Assembly (NCBI GenBank): GCA_016124195.1
Contig: WGOE01000009.1
Span: forward strand, 241,645-305,644
DNA length: 64,000 bases
Reading direction: 5' to 3'
Source of the DNA: a bacterium
GTDB taxonomy: Bacteria; Pseudomonadota; Alphaproteobacteria; Rhodobacterales; Rhodobacteraceae
The notes under the pieces were generated by a model. That model searched no databases, was not told the origin of the DNA, and saw only the letters and a list, made by a program, of their open reading frames with translations. The position numbers were made by a program, and so were the translations under genes. This document shows positions 1 to 8,603 of the stretch, piece by piece (the stretch's first letter is position 1; every line of letters begins with the position of its first letter).

Positions 1-1
1 T

Positions 2-49
2 TCGGCCTATCAGGCCATCGCCGATGTGGCCGCCAAGCCGAAGAAGTGA
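2..49 (+). CDS. C-terminal end of an unidentified gene (partial)
   Basis: Only the last 15 codons and the stop are in the window. They read SAYQAIADVAAKPKK and end in TGA at 47-49. The frame is open from the window edge, and its stop abuts the stop of the convergent ketoacyl synthase gene at 50 with no gap, which is typical of compact convergent gene ends. The lysine-rich tail says nothing about function, and other frames through these 49 bases cannot be excluded. Confidence 0.45.
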   Translation, partial: SAYQAIADVAAKPKK

Positions 50-1228
50 TCAGGCGCGGCAAAGCGCCAGCACGGCGTTCAACCCGCCAAAGGCAAAGGA
101 ATTTGACAGAACGGCCGCCACCGCGGCCGTTTTTTCTTGGGTTACCAGATTGACCGGGCAATCCGGATCATCGGCCAGGTGCCCCGCGGTCGGGGCGATC
201 ACCCCGTGTTGCAGCGCCAAGAGACAGGCCAGAAGCTCGACCGCGCCGGCGCCGCCGATCAGGTGGCCATGGAGCGACTTGGTCGAAGACACAAGCACAT
301 CTCCCGGAAAAAGCTGGGCAATCGCCTGCGCCTCGCAACGGTCGTTGGCGACAGTTCCGGTTCCGTGAGCGTTGATATAGCCGATCTCGGCCGCAGGAAT
401 TGCCGCATCGCGCAGGGCCATCTCCATTGCCCGAACCGCGCCTTCGACACTCGGCTGCACCATGTCGCCCGCATCCGAAGTCATGGCAAAGCCCGCGATT
501 TCGGCCAGAGCGGGTGCCCCGCGCGCCAGGGCGTGATCGCGATCCTCCAGCACGAAGACTGCCGCCCCCTCGCCCATCACCATGCCGTCGCGCCCCTTTG
601 AGAACGGCCGGCAGGCGGTTTCAGACAGGACGCGCAGCCCCTCCCAGGCCTTGAGCCCGCCAAAACACAGCATCGCATCGCTACCCCCGGCCAGCATCAC
701 CGGCGCCAGCCCCGCGCGCACCATCTGAAACGCCTGCCCGATGGCGTGATTGGAGGAAGAACAGGCCGAAGCCACCACATAGCTCGGCCCCAGCAGCCCC
801 AGATCACGCGCCACCAGCGAGGCCGCCGCACTCGCCATCAGACGCGGCACGGTGAAGGGATGCACCCGGTTCTTGCCCTGCGCATAGACCGCACGGTAAT
901 TGTCATCCACCGTCTGCAACCCGCCGCCAGCCGAACCGAGGATTACCCCGGCTTCCGGCACGGCGGTTAAACCCGCCTGCGCCATGGCCTGCCGCGCTGA
1001 CGCTACGGCATATTGGGCGAAAGGATCCATCCAGACCAGATCAGCCCGGTCAAAATCCCCTCTCCAACCAGTGACTTGCGCGCCGATCTTCACCTGAAGC
1101 CGGTCCAGGCCATCAATCTGCAGCGCGCCGATCGCCGACCGGCCCGCCGCCATGGCCCCAAAGGTCGTCGCCACGTCATGCCCTAGGGGATTGACCGTAC
1201 CCGCGCCGGTGATGACCACCCGTGCCAT
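50..1228 (-). CDS. Beta-ketoacyl-ACP synthase, FabF-like
   Basis: A 392-residue condensing enzyme of the FabF/KAS II class, which elongates acyl-ACP with malonyl-ACP. The full active site is visible: nucleophile Cys156 in VVASACSSSN, His288 in INAHGTGT, Lys317 and His322 in KSLHGHLIGG. It should therefore be an active synthase and not a chain-length factor. The ATG overlaps the stop of the upstream acyl carrier protein gene by one base (TGATG), and both follow lpxD. It is therefore probably a dedicated synthase working with that carrier protein on a special acyl chain, plausibly for lipid A, and not the housekeeping FabF. That role is inferred from context only. Confidence 0.88.
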   Translation of the reverse strand: MARVVITGAGTVNPLGHDVATTFGAMAAGRSAIGALQIDGLDRLQVKIGAQVTGWRGDFDRADLVWMDPFAQYAVASARQAMAQAGLTAVPEAGVILGSAGGGLQTVDDNYRAVYAQGKNRVHPFTVPRLMASAAASLVARDLGLLGPSYVVASACSSSNHAIGQAFQMVRAGLAPVMLAGGSDAMLCFGGLKAWEGLRVLSETACRPFSKGRDGMVMGEGAAVFVLEDRDHALARGAPALAEIAGFAMTSDAGDMVQPSVEGAVRAMEMALRDAAIPAAEIGYINAHGTGTVANDRCEAQAIAQLFPGDVLVSSTKSLHGHLIGGAGAVELLACLLALQHGVIAPTAGHLADDPDCPVNLVTQEKTAAVAAVLSNSFAFGGLNAVLALCRA

Positions 1229-1482
1229 CAGCCTTGGACCACCAAAGCCTCGATCGCTGCCACAAGCGCGCCGATCGTCGCGGTGTCAAACCCGCTCGCC
1301 CCCGGTTCCTGCGCGTTGAAGGGGATCGTGATGTCGAAGGCCTCTTCCATGGCAAAGATCGCCTCGACGAGGCCAAGGCTGTCGAGCCCCAGATCCTCGG
1401 GCCTTGCATCCAGCCGCATCTCGGCCGGTGAGAGCCGGGCCTGCGCGGCCAGAATTTGCAGGATCTGGTCGCGCGGCGTCAT
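1228..1482 (-). CDS. Acyl carrier protein (specialised)
   Basis: An 84-residue carrier protein with the phosphopantetheine attachment site at Ser35 in LGLDSLGLVE, followed by the usual acidic helix (EAIFAMEEAF). It is not the standard AcpP sequence, and it sits between lpxD (ATGA overlap, 1479-1482) and a ketoacyl synthase (1-nt overlap). The three genes are therefore almost certainly co-translated. The position suggests it carries a hydroxy- or long-chain acyl group for lipid A, as AcpXL does in rhizobia, although it lacks the rest of the rhizobial acpXL gene set. Carrier identity is certain; substrate is inference. Confidence 0.88.
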   Translation of the reverse strand: MTPRDQILQILAAQARLSPAEMRLDARPEDLGLDSLGLVEAIFAMEEAFDITIPFNAQEPGASGFDTATIGALVAAIEALVVQG

Positions 1483-2573
1483 TCGGTCTCCTCGGGCGGC
1501 GCGCCAAGCCGTGCTTCCAGTGCGGCCACGCGCAAGGCCAGCCGCGGCAGGCGCCGCGTGGCCTTTTGCATCTCGACATGCTTGTCCATCTTGATGGCGG
1601 GATAACCCAGCAAGACCCGACCCGCCGGCGCATTGGTCAGGATCACCGTGCCGGCCCCGGTGATCACGTCATCACCGATAAACAGGTTGTCGGCCACGCC
1701 AACCTGACCCGCCAGCACGACGCGGTTGCCGATCTTGACCGAGCCCGCGATGCCCACCATGCCACAGAGCAGGCAGTCCTCGCCCACCTCGACGTTATGC
1801 GCGACATGGACGAGGTTATCCAGCTTGGTCCGGTGGCCGATCCGCGTGCTGCGGATCGTGCCGCGGTCGATGCAGGAATTGGCGCCGACCTCGATGTCAT
1901 CGCCCAGGATCACAGCGCCCAGCGAATGGATGCGGTGCCATTGCTGCGGGTTGATTTCTCCGCGAATTCCAAGGGTTCCGCGGATTTCTTCAACTCCGGA
2001 TTTCTCGGGCGTCACGAAAGAGAAACCATCCGCCCCGATCACGCAGCCCGGCTGGCAGATCACCCGGTCGCCAATCTGAACTCGGGCGCCGATCCGCACA
2101 CCCTCCAAGAGCAGGGCATCCGCGCCGATCTGCGCTCCGGCCCCGATCGAGACATGCGAGGCGATCCGCGCCCGCGGACCGATCCGCGCCCCGGCGCCGA
2201 TGCTGACGAAGGGGCCAACCGCGGCGCCCTCGGCAATCTCGGCCGTCGGGTCAACCACTGTCATCGGATGGATGCCAGGCGCTATCGCGGGTCCGGCATC
2301 CAGAATCCGCGTCAGCCCCGCCATCGCCAGACGCCCGCGCGGCGCGAGGATCGCAGCCTCAAGCCCAAGCGCGCGCCAATCCGCCCCCGGCCACAGCAAG
2401 GCGGCACGCGCCTGGCCCAGCCGCAAGCCTTCGGCATATTTCGGAGTCGTGGCCAGCGCCAACTGATCTGGCAAGGCGGCGGCAGGTTCGGCGGCACCGT
2501 CAACCAGCAGATCACCGGCCCCCTCGAAAGGAGCACCGATCGCCGCCGCGATCTCTGCGATGTTGTGGGCCAT
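1479..2573 (-). CDS. lpxD: UDP-3-O-acylglucosamine N-acyltransferase LpxD
   Basis: 364 residues, the usual LpxD length. LpxD transfers a 3-hydroxyacyl chain from ACP to UDP-3-O-acyl-glucosamine, the third step of lipid A synthesis in the cytoplasm. A short N-terminal uridine-binding domain (about residues 1-100) is followed by a left-handed beta-helix of hexapeptide repeats (GAGARIGPRARIA, IGDRVICQPG). The conserved histidine segment LVHVAHNVEVGE carries the expected catalytic base. It is the first gene of a minus-strand lpxD-acp-ketoacyl synthase operon. In many bacteria lpxD lies with bamA, fabZ and lpxA; here it does not. Confidence 0.95.
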   Translation of the reverse strand: MAHNIAEIAAAIGAPFEGAGDLLVDGAAEPAAALPDQLALATTPKYAEGLRLGQARAALLWPGADWRALGLEAAILAPRGRLAMAGLTRILDAGPAIAPGIHPMTVVDPTAEIAEGAAVGPFVSIGAGARIGPRARIASHVSIGAGAQIGADALLLEGVRIGARVQIGDRVICQPGCVIGADGFSFVTPEKSGVEEIRGTLGIRGEINPQQWHRIHSLGAVILGDDIEVGANSCIDRGTIRSTRIGHRTKLDNLVHVAHNVEVGEDCLLCGMVGIAGSVKIGNRVVLAGQVGVADNLFIGDDVITGAGTVILTNAPAGRVLLGYPAIKMDKHVEMQKATRRLPRLALRVAALEARLGAPPEETE

Positions 2574-2610
2574 AGCGCCTCCGCCTCGGGCAAACTCACC
2601 CAGAGACTGA

Positions 2611-4224
2611 TTAGCTTTGATCCCCCGGCAACACCACCCCGGCGTCCTTCAGTGCGGCAAAAAGCTTGGCGTCGCGGCCGTAGATGTCGCGCCGATAGCC
2701 GATGCCGCCCTGATCGTTCGGCCAGGCGGTGAAGTAGACCAGATGGACCGGGATCGGCGTGTCGAAATTCAGAACCGACTCGCGCCCGCCCTTGAGGTAT
2801 TTGGCGAAAAGCCCCTGCGGATCATCGGTCTGCCGTGCCAGCAAGCAATAGGCCAGATCGAAGGGCGCCGCGACCCGGATGCAGCCGTGACTGAAGGCGC
2901 GCACTTCGCGGGCAAACAGGGATTTCGACGGCGTATCATGCAGATAGATGTTGTACTGATTGGGGAACATGAACTTGACCTTGCCAAGCGCATTGCCATC
3001 CTCGGGCGGCTGGCGCAGGGCGAAGGGGAAGTTGTTCGGCGTATAGGCGGTGAAATCTATCTGGCTGCGGTCGACCACGTGGCCCGACCGGTCCAGAAGC
3101 TGCAACTGACCCTGGGCTTCGGGGTTGCGCTGGAACTGCGGCAGATATTCCTTGACCACGATCGAGCGCGGCACCGACCAGGTCGGGTTGATGACCATGA
3201 ACTCCATGACATCCGAGAATTCCGGGCTTTCGGTGTCGGTGCCGACCTTGCCGATCACGACCTTGGATTCAAAGGTCACCGCGCCGTCATCGACGACCTT
3301 CACCGAAAAATCGGGCTGGTTCACCCAGATGTGGCGCGATCCCAGCGGGGCATTGCCCATCCAGCGCAGCCGCTCCATCGCGACGACGACCGATTTCAGC
3401 CGGTCGGCGGCCGAGGTGTTCAGCGCCTCGACCGTCTCCTTGCCGGCGGTGCCGTCGGGCGTGATCCCGCTGTTCAGCTGAAAGCGTTGCACGGCGGCCT
3501 GAATGTCGCTGTCGTAGGTTTCGCTGAAGGAGCGTTCAAGATAGCCAAGCGCCATGAGCCGGTCGCGCAGCGCTACCACGGCCGCACCGCTGGCGCCGGG
3601 CTTGACCTCGGTCGCCGCAATGCGCGAGCCAAAGCCGCCGGCCGCGACGATGCCCTCCAGCGCGAATTTCTCGACCATGAGACGGCCGTATTCCGGCGCT
3701 TGCGGCACAAGACTGGCAAGATAGCTGGCAAGATCGCCCGAAACCGCCTGCTGCAGGATCAAAGCCGGGTCGGGCCGCACGATAACGCGCTTGATGCCCT
3801 CTTCGACATGGCCCGGCTCCAGCGCGCCGGAGGAAAGGTCGCGCGCATAGGCCAGCAGGGCCTGGGTCATCGCGATTTCAAGCCGGCCCAGATCACCCTC
3901 GGTCCGGGCATTGGCAAAGGCCTGGCGCAGGGCGCCGGAATCATAGCGCGGCGTGGGCAGACCGTGGTCGCCGGCGCTGTCGAAAGCCTGCAACAGAATC
4001 TCACGGCGCGGCGCATCCTGCGGGCCGGTCCAGACCGTCTGATAGTCGCGGTTGCGGTAGAAATCGCCGGTGGCCGTGTCATTGCCCGCGGCCGCCGCGA
4101 GCGCCTGCGAAAACGCGGTCGGCAGCATCGAGGCAAAAGCCGCGCCGCCGCGCATGACAGCGCCGGCAGCCAGAGCCGAGGTCATGGCTCGCAGTGCCGC
4201 GCGTCTGTGGATCAGAATCGTCAT
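2611..4224 (-). CDS. L,D-transpeptidase, YcbB/LdtD type
   Basis: 537 residues. An N-terminal export signal (RRAALRAMTSALAAGAVM) is followed by an alpha-helical region, a peptidoglycan-binding domain (about 210-270, ending in TPDGTAGKETVEALN) and a YkuD catalytic domain (about 300-470). The catalytic motif SHGCIRVAAP places the nucleophile at Cys448, with the upstream histidine in LHDTPSKS. Enzymes of this class make 3-3 meso-DAP cross-links in the periplasm, and the YcbB subclass is recognised by its large N-terminal region. It is divergent from a YcbK/MepK-like peptidase gene; in E. coli ycbB and ycbK are also adjacent. Confidence 0.92.
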   Translation of the reverse strand: MTILIHRRAALRAMTSALAAGAVMRGGAAFASMLPTAFSQALAAAAGNDTATGDFYRNRDYQTVWTGPQDAPRREILLQAFDSAGDHGLPTPRYDSGALRQAFANARTEGDLGRLEIAMTQALLAYARDLSSGALEPGHVEEGIKRVIVRPDPALILQQAVSGDLASYLASLVPQAPEYGRLMVEKFALEGIVAAGGFGSRIAATEVKPGASGAAVVALRDRLMALGYLERSFSETYDSDIQAAVQRFQLNSGITPDGTAGKETVEALNTSAADRLKSVVVAMERLRWMGNAPLGSRHIWVNQPDFSVKVVDDGAVTFESKVVIGKVGTDTESPEFSDVMEFMVINPTWSVPRSIVVKEYLPQFQRNPEAQGQLQLLDRSGHVVDRSQIDFTAYTPNNFPFALRQPPEDGNALGKVKFMFPNQYNIYLHDTPSKSLFAREVRAFSHGCIRVAAPFDLAYCLLARQTDDPQGLFAKYLKGGRESVLNFDTPIPVHLVYFTAWPNDQGGIGYRRDIYGRDAKLFAALKDAGVVLPGDQS

Positions 4225-4591
4225 CGTTCAAATCTCCTGCACGGACATGCCGTCACACGGTCAACCCCTGCCACATCCGTGATTTTCCGGGTTCGCCTGC
4301 AAGGCTAGCCACAATCCCCGGGCATTGCAATTCATAGACCCGGTCACCTGCTGTCCGTCTTGTGTCAATGTATCCATTTGATCACTTCCGGTCACTTAAG
4401 ATTTTCGGCGAATTACCGCCCTTGAATTCAGCGAATTTTTGCCTATCGGGGCCATGCTTGGCAGCGGGGAAAGAATTCCCTGTTGGGACGCCGGGAAAGA
4501 TATGCCATTAAATGTGAGCGCTTTGAACACAAGGCAGCAACAAAGCCGTCGTCAAGACGGTCCAGGCACTGAAAACGGGACAGGCTTCACA
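4225..4591. other. Divergent intergenic region between the two peptidoglycan genes
   Basis: 367 bases without a convincing gene. The part from about 4330 to 4440 is clearly more AT-rich than the flanks and should hold the promoters of both divergent genes. A minus-strand promoter candidate is listed separately. On the plus strand a TTGATC at about 4378, with ATTTTC 17 bases on, is a weak candidate. An in-frame extension of the downstream gene to 4439 exists but lacks a convincing signal peptide. Confidence 0.5.
4302..4330 (-). promoter_or_regulatory. Candidate sigma-70 promoter for the L,D-transpeptidase gene
   Basis: On the minus strand TTGCAA (4330-4325) is followed after 17 bases by TAGCCT (4307-4302), about 80 bases ahead of the ATG at 4224. 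The -35 box is good and the -10 box is weak but of a kind common in high-GC alphaproteobacteria. Confidence 0.35.
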
Positions 4592-5161
4592 ATGATGGAA
4601 ACGGACAACGCATTGGTTTCGCGTCGCTCTTTGTTGCGGATTTTTGCGGCGAGTACCGTGGTTGCGGCTCCGACCTATGCCAAGGCCTTCGGGTTTCTCA
4701 AAGGGGCCGGGGATGTGCGTCGGGTGCACATGTATTCGGGCCGTTCGGGCGAAACGGTGAATGCAATCTACTGGGTGGACGGCAACTACATTCCAGAGGT
4801 CGTCAAGGAAATCAGTCACTTCATGCGCGATCTTCGCGCGGACTCCACGATCCCGATGAACCCGCACAACATGGATATCATCGCCGCGACCCACCACATG
4901 CTGGACACCAAAGAGCCCTATATGCTCTTGTCGGGCTACCGGACGCCGGCCACCAATGCCATGCTGCGGTCTGAATCGCGCGGCGTTGCGAAAAACTCGC
5001 TGCATATGAAGGGCATGGCGGCGGATCTTCGCCTGAAGTCGCGCACTGTTTCCCAAATGGCAGCGGCGGCACAGGCCTGTTCGGCCGGGGGTGTCGGACA
5101 CTACTACCGGTCGAACTTCGTGCATATGGACTGTGGTCCGGTTCGGACCTGGGCTGGCTGA
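4592..5161 (+). CDS. DUF882/YcbK (MepK-like) M15 family peptidoglycan hydrolase
   Basis: 189 residues from the ATG at 4592. That start is chosen because it gives a twin-arginine-type signal (SRRSLLRIFAASTVVA) near the N terminus, whereas the frame extends upstream to 4439 with sequence unlike a signal. The mature part shows the M15A-like metal site: YRTPATNAMLRSES, then SLHMKGMAADLR with the HxxGxAxD pattern, and FVHMDCG near the end. E. coli YcbK (MepK) cleaves 3-3 cross-links, and here the gene faces an L,D-transpeptidase gene across a shared promoter region. A maker/cutter pair for 3-3 cross-links is therefore a reasonable inference. An intrinsic terminator follows. Confidence 0.88.
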   Translation: MMETDNALVSRRSLLRIFAASTVVAAPTYAKAFGFLKGAGDVRRVHMYSGRSGETVNAIYWVDGNYIPEVVKEISHFMRDLRADSTIPMNPHNMDIIAATHHMLDTKEPYMLLSGYRTPATNAMLRSESRGVAKNSLHMKGMAADLRLKSRTVSQMAAAAQACSAGGVGHYYRSNFVHMDCGPVRTWAG

Positions 5162-5186
5162 CCGTCGCGAGGCTTGCGCGAAAACA

Positions 5187-5209
5187 GGGCACCTTCGGGT
5201 GCCCTTTTT
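5187..5209 (+). terminator. Intrinsic terminator after the DUF882 gene
   Basis: Perfect 7-bp stem GGGCACC / GGTGCCC with a TTCG tetraloop, followed directly by TTTTT at 5205-5209. It lies 26 bases after the DUF882 stop and before the convergent rlmE. Confidence 0.92.
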
Positions 5210-5231
5210 CTTGGCGTCTTGGACAAACCGC

Positions 5232-5969
5232 TCACTCGGCCGTGATGACCGGGCCTGCGGCAGGTGCGCCGCGAAAGCCTTGCGCCACGACGAACTTCTC
5301 GGACGAATCAGCGCGGCTTGCCGGTGGTTTCACATTGGCCACTTTGGCAAAGGACTTTTTCAATAGAGTTTGCATCTCAAGCTCAGCCCCGCCGGCGAGG
5401 ACCTTGGCGACGAAGGTGCCGCCCTCTTCCAGCACGTCAAAGGCAAAGGCCAGCGCCGCCTCGACCAGGGCGATGATGCGCAAATGGTCGGTGCCCTTGT
5501 GCCCCGAAGCCGCCGCCGCCATGTCCGACATCACCACATCGGCCTTGCCGCCGAGCCAGCCCTTGACCAGCGCATCGGCATCGTCGCTGAGGAAATCCAG
5601 CACATGCAGCTCAACCCCGGCGATCGGCTCCACCTCTTGCAGATCGACGCCCAGCACGAATCCCTTGGGCTTGCCCGGCCGTTCGCCCAGGGCATTGACG
5701 CGCGGCACGGCGACCTGGCACCAGCCGCCCGGCGCGCAGCCAAGGTCAACCACCCGGGCGCCCGGTTTCAGAAAGCCGTATTTGTCATCCAGTTCCAGGA
5801 TCTTGTAGGCCGCGCGGCCGCGATAGCCCTCGGACTTGGCCTTGATCACATAGGGGTCGTTCAACTGGCGTTCCAGCCACAGCGTCGAGGACAGTTTCCT
5901 GCCCCGCGCCGTCTTGACCTTGACCCGCAGGTCGCGCCGGCCCCGGCCGGAGGTGTTTTCAGCAGTCAT
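5232..5969 (-). CDS. rlmE: 23S rRNA (uridine-2'-O-)methyltransferase RlmE (FtsJ/RrmJ)
   Basis: 245 residues. RlmE methylates the 2'-O of U2552 in the A-loop of 23S rRNA. The SAM-binding motif [11 protein letters not shown], the acidic motif [17 protein letters not shown] and the lysine of [12 protein letters not shown] fit the K-D-K-E catalytic set of the family. A basic N-terminal stretch ([17 protein letters not shown]) is typical of alphaproteobacterial copies. It follows the Ppx/GppA gene on the same strand by 12 bases and is probably co-transcribed with it. Confidence 0.95.
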   Translation of the reverse strand: MTAENTSGRGRRDLRVKVKTARGRKLSSTLWLERQLNDPYVIKAKSEGYRGRAAYKILELDDKYGFLKPGARVVDLGCAPGGWCQVAVPRVNALGERPGKPKGFVLGVDLQEVEPIAGVELHVLDFLSDDADALVKGWLGGKADVVMSDMAAAASGHKGTDHLRIIALVEAALAFAFDVLEEGGTFVAKVLAGGAELEMQTLLKKSFAKVANVKPPASRADSSEKFVVAQGFRGAPAAGPVITAE

Positions 5970-5981
5970 GTGGGTCGTCCA

Positions 5982-7115
5982 TCACTCAAAAGGTCCGTCT
6001 TCCAGAACGCCATCCGCGCTCATCTGGGCGTAAAGCAGCCCCTCGCGCAGGCCGCGGTCGGCCACCGAAAGCTGATCGGTCGGCCAGATCCGCATCAGGG
6101 CCTGCAGGATCGCCGCCCCCGACATGATCAGCGTATGCCGGTCGCGCCCGATCCGCGGATCGGTCCGCCGCCCGTCGGGACCAAGCGCCAGATAATCGCG
6201 GATGACAAGGTCGATCTGATCGGAGCTCATCACCAGCCCGTCGACTTTCGCCCGGTCATAGCGGCGCAGGCCCAGGAAAGAGGCCGCAACCGTGGTCACA
6301 GTACCCGACGTGCCGATGATCTGGAACCCGGCGCGCGGCTGGGCGGCATTGGCCGGCGAAAAGCTCGCGAGGTTTTCCTCAAAGAACCACGACATCAGTG
6401 CAAAGCGCGCGGCATCGTCCTCGACATCGATGAACTGGTCCTTGAGCGTGGCCACCCCAAGCGGCACCGAGATCCAGTCCACCACCCGCGCATCATGCAG
6501 GCCCTGCCGGTCGAACCCGGACGACAGCCGCATGATGGCACGCGGCCGGTCGTCGGGCGCCACATCGCTGAGGTCGATCCAGACAAGTTCCGTCGACCCG
6601 CCGCCAATATCGACGATCAGCAGCTGTTCCGACCCGCGCCGGACCAGAGGCGCGCAAGAAATCACCGCCAGCCGCGCCTCTTCCTCGGCCGCGATGATAT
6701 CGACCGAAAGGCCGGTCTCGCGCTTGACCTGACGGATGAACTCGCGCGCGTTGCGGGCGCGCCGGCAGGCCTCGGTCGCCACGAGGCGCATCCGTGTCAC
6801 GCCGTGCTTTTCGATCTTCTTCTGACAGATCCGCAGCGCCTGAATCGTCCGCCCCATCGAGGCGCGCGACAGCTTGCCCGAAGCCTCAAGCCCGGCGCCC
6901 AGTTGCACCGTCTTGGAAAAACTGTCGACGACGACAAACTGACTGCCCTTTGGCTGGGCAATCAGCATCCTGCACGAATTCGTGCCAAGGTCGACGGCTG
7001 CATAAAGCGCCGACCCGGCCGTTGAGGGGGAAGACGTTTCGGGCCTAAGGGAGCTTGCAGGAAGCTCAACCCTCCGCTCGAGTGCGTCCATTCCCCGGGG
7101 ACGCTGGGGCGCCAT
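5982..7115 (-). CDS. Ppx/GppA family exopolyphosphatase / pppGpp phosphohydrolase
   Basis: 377 residues of the actin-like ASKHA fold: phosphate-1 motif AAVDLGTNSCRMLIA near residue 40 and phosphate-2 motif LLIVDIGGGSTELVWI near residue 165. The family hydrolyses polyphosphate or the 5' phosphate of pppGpp. At this length it lacks the C-terminal HD-type extension of long E. coli Ppx, so substrate preference cannot be assigned. The ATG at 7115 has a GGAGGG ribosome site. rlmE lies 12 bases downstream. Confidence 0.9.
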   Translation of the reverse strand: MAPQRPRGMDALERRVELPASSLRPETSSPSTAGSALYAAVDLGTNSCRMLIAQPKGSQFVVVDSFSKTVQLGAGLEASGKLSRASMGRTIQALRICQKKIEKHGVTRMRLVATEACRRARNAREFIRQVKRETGLSVDIIAAEEEARLAVISCAPLVRRGSEQLLIVDIGGGSTELVWIDLSDVAPDDRPRAIMRLSSGFDRQGLHDARVVDWISVPLGVATLKDQFIDVEDDAARFALMSWFFEENLASFSPANAAQPRAGFQIIGTSGTVTTVAASFLGLRRYDRAKVDGLVMSSDQIDLVIRDYLALGPDGRRTDPRIGRDRHTLIMSGAAILQALMRIWPTDQLSVADRGLREGLLYAQMSADGVLEDGPFE

Positions 7116-7290
7116 CGCCGCCCTCCATCTGTGGTTGGGTCCATGCTAGTCCCGATGGGCGTCATGCTCAAGCCCGCATCGGTCGCGACAGGCTTCGTCG
7201 CATCCTCACCAAGCCATGTCGAAATCCGGCATCGGCTGTCGTATATTGGCGCTACACAGAGCGCATCCTCTTCACGCCGGAATCAGACAC

Positions 7291-7593
7291 ATGCCCGAGG
7301 TTACCATCGTCTACTGGCGCGACATTCCCGCCCAGATCATCGTCGGCAAGGGGCGCTCGGGCGCCAAGGTCAAGCTGACCGAACGGTTCGAACTGGCGAT
7401 CGACCGCTGCGCCATGAAGATCGGGGCGCGCGATGCCGATGCCTACCTCGCCGAATGGCGCAAGGCGACACCCTTCACCGTCGAAGGCGACCAGATGGCG
7501 GTGGCCGAGGCCGAAGCCGCCAAGATCGAGGCCGCCTATGACACTGAACGCCTGAAATCGCTGATCCAGTCCGACGGTTGGGCGCAAGCCTGA
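7291..7593 (+). CDS. Small PF13769-like protein ('virulence factor' family)
   Basis: 100 residues from the ATG at 7291 (MPEVTIVYWRDIPAQIIVGK), preceded by GGAA; an upstream in-frame ATG at 7216 has no good ribosome site. The sequence resembles the short family that databases call 'virulence factor' (PF13769). It is soluble, has no signal peptide and contains one Cys and several conserved-looking Trp. It precedes MTHFR by 65 bases in the same direction. A function in folate or corrinoid one-carbon metabolism is more likely than virulence. No reaction can be assigned. Confidence 0.75.
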   Translation: MPEVTIVYWRDIPAQIIVGKGRSGAKVKLTERFELAIDRCAMKIGARDADAYLAEWRKATPFTVEGDQMAVAEAEAAKIEAAYDTERLKSLIQSDGWAQA

Positions 7594-7658
7594 CGCCTTC
7601 GCCCCGTCCCGCCGCAACCCCGGTCTTTCGCTTCCGCATCGCCCCAAAGGACACGTCC

Positions 7659-8588
7659 ATGGCCCTGTTCAACTTCCGCCGCGACACGACCCCTGCCCCC
7701 GCAGAGGCGTCGGTCGAAGCCTTTCTGAAAGGCTATTCCATCGAGGTGATGCCGCGCACCGCCGAAAAGGTCGACAGTTTCCGCGCCATCCTGCCCAAGG
7801 GCACCCGCGTCTACATCGCCCATATCGAGGGCACGCCGATCGAGGACATGGTCACCACGGCCCGGCGGATCGCCGAGGAAGGCTTTGACGTCATGCCGCA
7901 CTTCCCGGCCCGCATCATCCACGACAAGGCGACGCTCGCCTCGTGGATCGCGCGTTATCAGGGCGAGGCGGGCGTGAAACAGGCGCTTCTGCTGGGCGGC
8001 GGCGTCTCGACTCCGGCGGGGGATTTCGACAATTCGATGCAGATGATCGAGACCGGCCTCTTCGACGGCTTCGAGCGTCTGCATGTCGCCGGCCACCCCG
8101 AGGGCAACAAGGACATCGACAAGGACGGCGGCGACGCCATTGTGATGAAGGCGCTGGCCTGGAAACAGGCCTTTGCCGACCGCACCGATGCCAAGATGGC
8201 CATCGCCACGCAGTTCTGCTTTGAAGCGGCCCCCGTCATCGCCTGGGCCAACAAGCTCTCCGCCGCCGGGGTGAAGATGCCGGTTCACATCGGCGTGGCC
8301 GGTCCGGCGAAACTGCAGACGCTGATCAAATTCGCCATCTCCTGCGGGGTCGGGCCTTCGCTGCGTGTCCTGCAGAAGCGCGCGATGGATGTGACCAAGC
8401 TTTTGCTGCCCTATGAGCCGACGGAAGTTGTGGCCGAACTGGCCGCCCACAAGGCAGCAACGCCGGGCTTCAACATCGAACAGGTGCACTTCTTCCCCTT
8501 GGGTGGCATAAAGACCAATGCCCAATGGGTGACTGACAACGGCGGCGCCTCGGGCGTTCCCGCAAACGCCACCTCTGCCGAAGTTTGA
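7659..8588 (+). CDS. Methylenetetrahydrofolate reductase (MetF-like)
   Basis: 309 residues from the ATG at 7659, preceded by AAAGGA; a 5' in-frame extension to 7578 has no support. It is a TIM-barrel protein of the MTHFR family, which reduces 5,10-methylene-THF to 5-methyl-THF with FAD. Visible segments include EVMPRTAEKVDSF, HFPARIIHDK, LLLGGGVSTPAGDF and HVAGHPEGN, where the family's conserved strand ends and GHPE-type motif sit. It is more distant from E. coli MetF than most copies. It lies 15 bases upstream of a methyl-THF-binding methyltransferase gene, so its product can be passed directly to the corrinoid step. Confidence 0.85.
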   Translation: MALFNFRRDTTPAPAEASVEAFLKGYSIEVMPRTAEKVDSFRAILPKGTRVYIAHIEGTPIEDMVTTARRIAEEGFDVMPHFPARIIHDKATLASWIARYQGEAGVKQALLLGGGVSTPAGDFDNSMQMIETGLFDGFERLHVAGHPEGNKDIDKDGGDAIVMKALAWKQAFADRTDAKMAIATQFCFEAAPVIAWANKLSAAGVKMPVHIGVAGPAKLQTLIKFAISCGVGPSLRVLQKRAMDVTKLLLPYEPTEVVAELAAHKAATPGFNIEQVHFFPLGGIKTNAQWVTDNGGASGVPANATSAEV

Positions 8589-8603
8589 GAGAAAGGTTTA
8601 AGA

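Noticed and set aside
7291..7593. Virulence gene
   Set aside because: The family name is historical; the neighbours are folate one-carbon genes and nothing here suggests pathogenesis.
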